From Diphasiastrum complanatum (Eukaryota; Streptophyta; Lycopodiopsida; Lycopodiales; Lycopodiaceae): 64,000 nucleotides of DNA. The stretch covers positions 45,800,338 to 45,864,337 of the forward strand of contig CM055093.1 of the NCBI GenBank assembly GCA_029204225.1, given 5' to 3'. Made by a program: the position numbers and the translations under genes. Below the pieces are notes generated by a model. That model saw only the letters and a list, made by a program, of their open reading frames with translations. It searched no databases and was not told where the DNA came from. Shown here piece after piece: positions 57,936 through 64,000 of this stretch (position 1 is the stretch's first letter; each line of letters opens with the position of its first letter).

Positions 57936-59229
57936 TTTTGTTTTTATATTTTTGTGTTTTTTTTTTGTGTGTGTGGGGGGGGGGGTTATATAGAAGAGAC
58001 ATTATGAGAGTTTGGATTTGGCTACACGCAAAAGGCCACTAATAGGTAGTCGATGAGGGTGGGCTAGCTCAAAACAAGCTATGATCAGATCAATAACATT
58101 ACAAAATGGAAATCAACCTTTTTTTGTATAGAAAATGACCAAAAGGGCATGTAGTGCACCAACCATAAATATTGTAGTTGTCACTCATTTAGCATAAAGC
58201 AAGTCTGAAAACTATTTAAGTAGCTTATCCTTATAGCAAAACCAAGTAAATCATAATCATGATTATGTTTATATTTAAATAAAAGAAGACAACATCAAAT
58301 TCCACTTCTGTTTGCTATAGAATTATCCCAAGCACATCAAACGATTTTCTTCTACTCAGCTTGGCTGGAGTTCCAAAACTCTGATATGACTACCAATCAC
58401 AAAAGGAGATAGACATCAATCAAACTACCCAACCAACTGAGTATAGAATTGATCAAACACTCACCCTTGTCATGTGGAACTACACTCTCGCCAATCTACA
58501 CATGGTTATTTATTTTCCTTTTGTCGCATAATCAAAAGAAAGAGTTTCTTTTTAGTTTATGTAAATATGAATTTTGAGCTAACCTTTAATCACGAGTGTG
58601 AAGGAAAGCCGATCTAAATGCACATGGGTGATTTGGAGTCCAACAAGTTAATGCTAGCCAAATCTTGGCCATCAATGGCAAAAGACTATAAGATTTAACC
58701 AATGAAGTCTTGCCAAGTGACAAGACCTCATTTAGATGGGTTGATTGTAGTGTCACATGCAAAGCAGTGTCTTTTAGCTCCATTAGGAGGGGCAACAATG
58801 AGCCTTCCCTTGCATACTGTCACAATGCAAGTTTTATTTTTTAATGATTACTTGCTATGTTTTGAGGTTTTGGAAATATAGCTACCGCATAATAGCACTA
58901 TGTGGCAACCAACCCATAATAGGAGAAGGTCCAGGTGTTATGTGGAAATTAGTCATCGGTTGTGTGCATGAAATTTTTGGCATAAACTTTAATGCCAAGT
59001 ATCAATCTCCCATTGATTATCACCATGAAAGTGTGAAATTTCAAGATGTAATGGTGATCCTAAACTTGGATATAGGCCAACAGACAACAAATCACCTATC
59101 AAATTGTTAGACAATTTCTACACATTCTCACTAGTTTGATCAAGATCAATTCACCAAAATGAACTAGAATTAAAAGCTATTTAACACACGTTATATCTAG
59201 CTTGACAATTTCACCATGGGCGTCGAAAG
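57936..59229. other. Non-coding
   Basis: A T run and G run at 57955-57985; otherwise nothing recognised. Confidence 0.45.
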
Positions 59230-59900
59230 GTATGCATGTAAAGAAAATTTATTTATTTTACGTTCACCTTCTAAGGTGCGTGTAAATTAAATTTTACGGC
59301 AGAAAAAGTTTAAAAAAAAGTAGAAACATTTTTCACATTGAGCAAGGTCCACTTCGTCGACTGTTCCATTGTCAAAAGAAACTTCCACCTCAGGCTACCG
59401 GCCTTGATCAGAGGCCCTTCCTTGCTTGAACCCCCTCAAAGAGTTTAGAAAGTGCATGTCAAAAGATTTATTTATTTAATTTTGCGCGCCTTCCTCCTCG
59501 ACGGTGAGAAATAAATTTTTTCTACCACAAAACGATAAAAAAAATAGGTAATAACTATTTTGTTTTTAGGTCGGGGAAACTCCACCTCCTCGACCGTTCT
59601 GCCATAAAACAATCTTTCGTCTGAGACTACCATCTTAGGTCGAAGGCCCTTCCTTATTGAAAAAACATTCAATAAAAACCTCTAAGGGCGATCCCAGACC
59701 TAAAGAAAATGACTCATATGTAAAAACAAGAAGAACAAAAACGAATAAAATGTGCTATCCACCTCCTATCCTATTGTAGATTAGTATTGAGTTGAAGGCC
59801 CTTTTTTGATGGAACACCCAAAAACCTTGAAAAGGGTGATCCTAAACATAAAAGAAAATTATGGACGTAAAAACAACAACAACAAAAACGAATGTGCTAT
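59230..59900. repeat. Three diverged direct repeats
   Basis: AGAGGCCCTTCCTTGCTTGAA (59411), CGAAGGCCCTTCCTTATTGAA (59641) and TGAAGGCCCTTTTTTGATGGAA (59793) mark three copies. The last two also share GGGCGATCC/GGGTGATCC and AAAAACGAAT-AATGTGCTAT. Confidence 0.6.
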
Positions 59901-60074
59901 ACTATATAGGGAATGTAGGTTGCGCCTGCTCTCTTTTGTCTTCATTTCTCTCTCTGTCTCTCTCGCTCGCTCGATCGATCGCACGCATCTGGATCGATCG
60001 CAAGCATCTTTTGATGGTGGGCTAGCTGCTGCAGCTGATACGGAGGAGAGGAGCAACTCGCTGATTATGATAGT

Positions 60075-60278
60075 ATGGCTTACACAACACTAGCAGAGGT
60101 ACGTGCGGCGATTTTGATCATAGCAGCACTGTTGGTTGGATGTGGTTGGCAAGTGAGAGCATTCTATGGGGACCCCTTCCGTCAAGCATCTGTTCCGCAA
60201 TGGCATCACGGCGAATTCCAAGACATCAGCGAGAGCGTGAGGTCTGAAGTTCACCACCTGCTGCATTCAAGGGCTCAG
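60075..60278 (+). CDS. First exon of secreted or membrane protein (partial)
   Basis: ATG at 60075 opens 68 codons ending exactly at CAG|GTAAGT, a consensus donor (phase 0). Residues 11-29 (AAILIIAALLVGCGW) form a hydrophobic signal peptide or anchor, with a possible cleavage after QVRA. The rest, FYGDPFRQASVPQWHHGEFQ then ISESVRSEVHHLLHSRAQ, looks like folded protein with an amphipathic helix. The 5' leader is CT-rich and carries CGATCGATCGC repeats. The family was not recognised. A possible second exon starts at 60496 after TTGTTTAG (KLHDLKSILEKLLL) and keeps the phase, but its donor is unclear. Confidence 0.6.
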
Positions 60279-61778
60279 GTAAGTCCTCTACTTTGGAGCG
60301 CATTGTTTTTTGGTAGGAGAGAATGAGCGACCTGGGATAGTAATGTTGCTAAATACTGGCAACCACTGATTTGACATTGCTCATGAGAGTCCAGAACAAT
60401 AACGAGTCCAAATTACATAACTAAGAAATTGAAATGGTCATGCCTGGTTTAAGAATTTGTTTTTTTGTTTGGCTTATTCTTGTTTAGAAGCTTCATGATT
60501 TGAAGTCAATCTTAGAAAAACTTTTGCTCATGCAAGCTCATCTAGATGATCACCAATACTGGGAGGCTTGCTATTGTTTTATTGGTATTTTGCTCAATTT
60601 CATATAGTCCAGACACATATTCATTTAAAATACTTTGTTGTGTATGTCAAGAATTGCTACTCCTCTAATAGAGGTGCTTCTTCTTTTAAATCTTGCTTTT
60701 AAAAGTCCTTGTATTTGCATCTTCAATCTGATAGTTATGAGCAAAGGGAGTCAACAAAGTGGTTCTATAAAGGGCTCAGTCCAGGCACCAGTACAGTATT
60801 TCTTCTTTTTGAGGTAGGCAGGAATACCTTCATACAGAAAGCATCACTTTTATAGAAAATCGCCACAAACCATTATCATAAAGCAATCGCCAATAAAACA
60901 AATCTAGTTCTTCTACAAACTATTGTGTTTATGCTACTTTGGTTATTCCTAAAAAATCTTTTAGAATCGGTTATGTAGGGCTTTAGGGTTGATGTCACCT
61001 AGGCTTGTCAAACTAGGCATCCATTAGGTCCTATCTTTAAGTTTGCTAGAAATGCCCAAATTTTATGCATTCCAAAAATGATTGGGGCCAACAGAATAAT
61101 AATTGGCCCATTATATCACGTACTAACTCAAGGATCAAATAATGCTAGACTTGTGATGTCTACTTTATGTACTATATAAGGTCATATTTTTACCCCGGTG
61201 GCTATAAATTCATGTGTATTAGTTGCTAATGATTCACTTACGGTGGTAGGCTGGTACGCCTACCACTGACCTAGGTCCTGGACTCCTAGAGGATTTGATA
61301 TGAACTATCCTCACATAGACCACTAGCAAGATGTTAAAGGTGACATTGATTAAGGCGATTGGAGCTACATTAAAGTAGTGAGACAATCCAACTTGGTAAG
61401 TCTTCTTGTATTTTCTATTTAATCTCATGATACGGTTTTCAATTTGCATCTCATTCAACTTTGTAGTCCAATGGATGTTATTGTGTTATTGCTAATTAAT
61501 ACCATAAGATTAATTGTGCACACAAACTTCATTTTCATACATGTTATCTGAGCTATAGTAGTTCCTATGAGCATGTGCATGTTAAATTGCCATCATAGTC
61601 ATGGAGAGGAGAGATTGATCCTTTGTGTGCATCAGTTTTGTATTGTATATTAGTATTAGCTGGGGTTTTTATCTATAAGGAATCCATATTCGCTATCAAT
61701 GTTTTTGAGTTAGGGTTTGCAAACCCTAAATGCAAAAGGGTAGGCTTCTTGAAGTGGGGTGCACTTTTTGTTCAAGAA
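60279..61778 (+). other. Probable intron of the gene starting at 60075
   Basis: AT-rich. Apart from the weak exon candidate at 60496 nothing coding is seen. Confidence 0.45.
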
Positions 61779-62690
61779 TTAGATTAGGGTGATACTCTGT
61801 TTGAAAAAAAAGCTTGAAATGTTTATTGGTAAATTTGAACTAGACATGTGGGGTGAAATATATACAAAACTTGGACACATGGTGAGACCAAACAATATGT
61901 ATGAATGCTCTGTAGATCTGTCGGCGAACCCATGAGTCCCATTTGGGAGGTCAGACATAGATAATCCCCATCTATGTAGAAAGTCTGAAGCATACTGAAA
62001 CCATGAAGACTTAGCCCGCTGCCCGGCCAAAGTGCGAGAAGATGAAAAAGCCGCTACCACGTATTTGGAAGAATCAAGCTCTGAGACTCTGTGAATGAAC
62101 GTGATGATCCTGAAAATAGCCTCGACAATCAATGGAGGAGAAGCAAACTCCCCCAAAATAATCTCATGAGGAACTGACTGCTTGGCCCGAATCATCCGGC
62201 TAAGCATGTGAATATGCAAACGCGAGATGCCACTCCAAGTGTCTCCAGATAAGCCTGGGCACCATGTCTCTGTTGAATACAGTGCAACTGGAGAAACAGT
62301 CGAAGAAAAGAGGCGACAACGTGTGTTTGGGTCATGCACGTAATAAGTAGAGGAAAACCTCTCCATCTGAACAAGAGTAGAGCGCCCCTTGCGGGGCCTA
62401 GCCAATGTAGCTGGTCTAAAAGAAAGCAATGGACCAGAGAAGAGAACACCTAGGTATGTGTAAGACGCCACTATCTCTAGAAGCTCTCCATCATAATAGA
62501 ACATAGTGTCTCTCATATGCTGCCTGTTGGTGTCAAACACCATAACCTTAGTCTTACCAATGTTCACCATCAGCCCCCATATCTGACAAAAAGTATACAA
62601 GGCATCCAGATGTCGCTGAAGTCCTGCAACCGAACTAGATTGTAGAACCACATCATCTGCATAAAGAATGATAGGGATAACAATATGTGA
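61779..62690 (-). pseudogene. LINE reverse transcriptase with YADD box
   Basis: The minus frame starts at about 62690 with VIPIILYADDVVL, the catalytic RT box, followed by GLQRHLDALYTFCQIWGLMVN and KTKVMVF, then a thumb-like region (SYTYLGVLFSG) and a long connection domain to 61779. About 300 residues stay open, so it is among the younger LINE pieces here. The 5' part of RT and the endonuclease are missing. It may lie in the intron of the gene at 60075, in the opposite direction. Confidence 0.85.
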
Positions 62691-63069
62691 ACTTGAAGTG
62701 AAGGTTTACTAATTTCTAAAGTCCTGACTTTAAATGTTGTGACTTAAAAAGAACAAATCAACAAAACACTGTTGAATAGAACTGAAAAGAACTTAGTGAA
62801 GAAATTCAACATTCAATCACAAAAACATTCATTCAGGAGACTTGCTGAGGGGTCAAGATGGGGACCCCCCCCCGAAGGATTTTTCTTTCAAATTATGCAA
62901 GATCAAATGGCCCAAGGCCAAATACATATACAGTGGTTTTGGGAAGATGGATTCTTAAATCTTTACATCAACCAGATGTTAACAAATTTTGGATCTTAAA
63001 GAATCTTATACCAAGAAAATTGGTTTCTTATGACATGCAAAAGCTTACTGATCATGCATAGGCATTCAA
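62691..63069. other. Non-coding
   Basis: Nothing recognised; a CCCCCCCCC run near 62868. Confidence 0.45.
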
Positions 63070-63360
63070 CGTTAGGTGGCATGACATGCATGAATCAAAT
63101 CTGACATGCAAGCTTCAATTCCAACATGCAAAGTCATTAGGCTAGGGATGGTATGACATGCAAGCTCTAGTTTCAATAGGCAAGCTTCGAATCATACATG
63201 CAAGTCCCCAAATCAGACATGCAAGCTCCCAAATCAGACATGCAAGTTCCAATCAGACATGCATGACCATTAAGCTATGGATGGTTATGGATGTTGTGAC
63301 ATGCATGGCCATCAAGTCATGGATGGTGTGACATGCATGGTCTTCAGTCTTACGGATGGT
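63070..63360. repeat. GACATGCA-based degenerate repeat
   Basis: GACATGCA or ACATGCAAG recurs more than ten times at irregular 20-40-base spacing. CAAATCAGACATGCAAGCTCC is locally duplicated (about 63212 and 63232). Confidence 0.75.
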
Positions 63361-63370
63361 GTGAAAGTTT

Positions 63371-63371
<1 letters not shown>

Positions 63372-63441
<70 letters not shown>
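63372..63441. repeat. (GA)n microsatellite, 70 bp
   Basis: Uninterrupted GA repeat, followed by GATAAGAGAAAG and (TG)n. Confidence 0.98.
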
Positions 63442-63445
<4 letters not shown>

Positions 63446-64000
63446 GAGAAAGTGAGTGTGTGTGTAAGTGGTTCCAAAAATGGTTCCAATCCAAGCTTCA
63501 TAGATCCTCCTCAAGCCATAGCTCCAAGCTTTCTTCCAAGCACCTACACACATAGAAGCAAGAGCAAGAGGCAAAACAAAAATGAATGGGAGATGAATAA
63601 TGAGGGAGAGGGGCGAGTTAGTCCTTTTATAGTGAATGTGTAGCCTTGAGGGAGTGGCTGAGGTGTCCAAAATAAGTGTGAGAGGTGTAAGGGAGACTCT
63701 AGGAGAAGTAAAGTGAGAGGGTGAGGTGTATAGGTATGAGAGGGTGTTTATCCATTAGTTAGAGCAAAAGGGGAGGAGTTGGAGGGCGCATTTTCTTAGG
63801 TGTCTTATGGCTTACAAGCCATGTGGAAAAGTAGGTAAGTTACATATTGATAAGGATGGAAGGTAGGTAGCTTAACATTTAATGTTAGCCACTTTCAAGT
63901 TGAATATTTCTTGGTTTACAACATTGGGATTCACCCAAGTGTTTTTCATGGCATGGGAAAGGCTTTGTATGTGTCCATCTTACCTTGCATAATTTTCATC
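63442..64000. other. Non-coding, purine-rich
   Basis: Plus strand rich in AG; no gene recognised. Confidence 0.45.

Overview
The window reads as nuclear DNA of a land plant with a large, transposon-filled genome. A fern is the best guess; this is inference, not proof. The reasons are a very long DYW-type pentatricopeptide (PPR) protein with organellar OSB-like 'PDF' modules, plant SOUL-type heme-binding exons with GT-AG introns, several kb of nested retroelements inside introns, and many long (GA)n/(CT)n tracts. No bacterial operon, CRISPR array or rRNA is seen, and no tRNA gene was recognised by eye.

Three host genes can be supported. (1) A minus-strand SOUL heme-binding gene has its plastid-type first exon at 23713-23950 and further exons at 17824-17910, 17211-17281 and 16906-17007. 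Its first intron holds a ~5 kb hAT transposon, and its C-terminal half was not found down to position 1. (2) A minus-strand PPR-DYW gene is rebuilt here from five exons (53084 down to 42446, 1258 codons). Two OSB/PDF-like modules precede about eight P-L-S PPR blocks and a complete E-DYW tail. Its 5.7 kb second intron is a graveyard of LINE and Ty3/gypsy pieces. (3) A plus-strand first exon of an unrecognised secreted or membrane protein lies at 60075-60278.

The rest is mostly mobile DNA. From left to right: a LINE ORF1-like relic (0.2-1.3 kb); two pieces of one Ty3/gypsy chromovirus placed head to head, LTR-gag-protease on minus and integrase-chromodomain-LTR on plus (2.1-5.9 kb); a complete gag-only LTR element with 921-bp LTRs, CCAAG target duplication, tRNA-Met primer site and no RT or integrase (6677-11931); a decayed gypsy pol (12.8-15.3 kb); the hAT element (17.99-22.96 kb); several Ty1/copia relics (25.1-28.1, 31.1-32.0, 55.0-56.2 kb); a coiled-coil transposon-like ORF (33.9-35.9 kb); a hAT deletion derivative (38.1-38.7 kb); and LINE 3' ends (39.4-39.8, 46.2-47.6, 61.8-62.7 kb).

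Notable extra structure includes a five-copy hairpin family in the leader of the gag-only element, two related 25-bp minisatellites carrying many RCCGAC (DRE/CRT-type) cores, a 25-bp array whose units look like splice donors, LINE copies tailed with (CT)n after AATAAA, and a strong tendency for premature stops in transposon genes to be TAG, as expected from C-to-T decay at methylated CAG sites.
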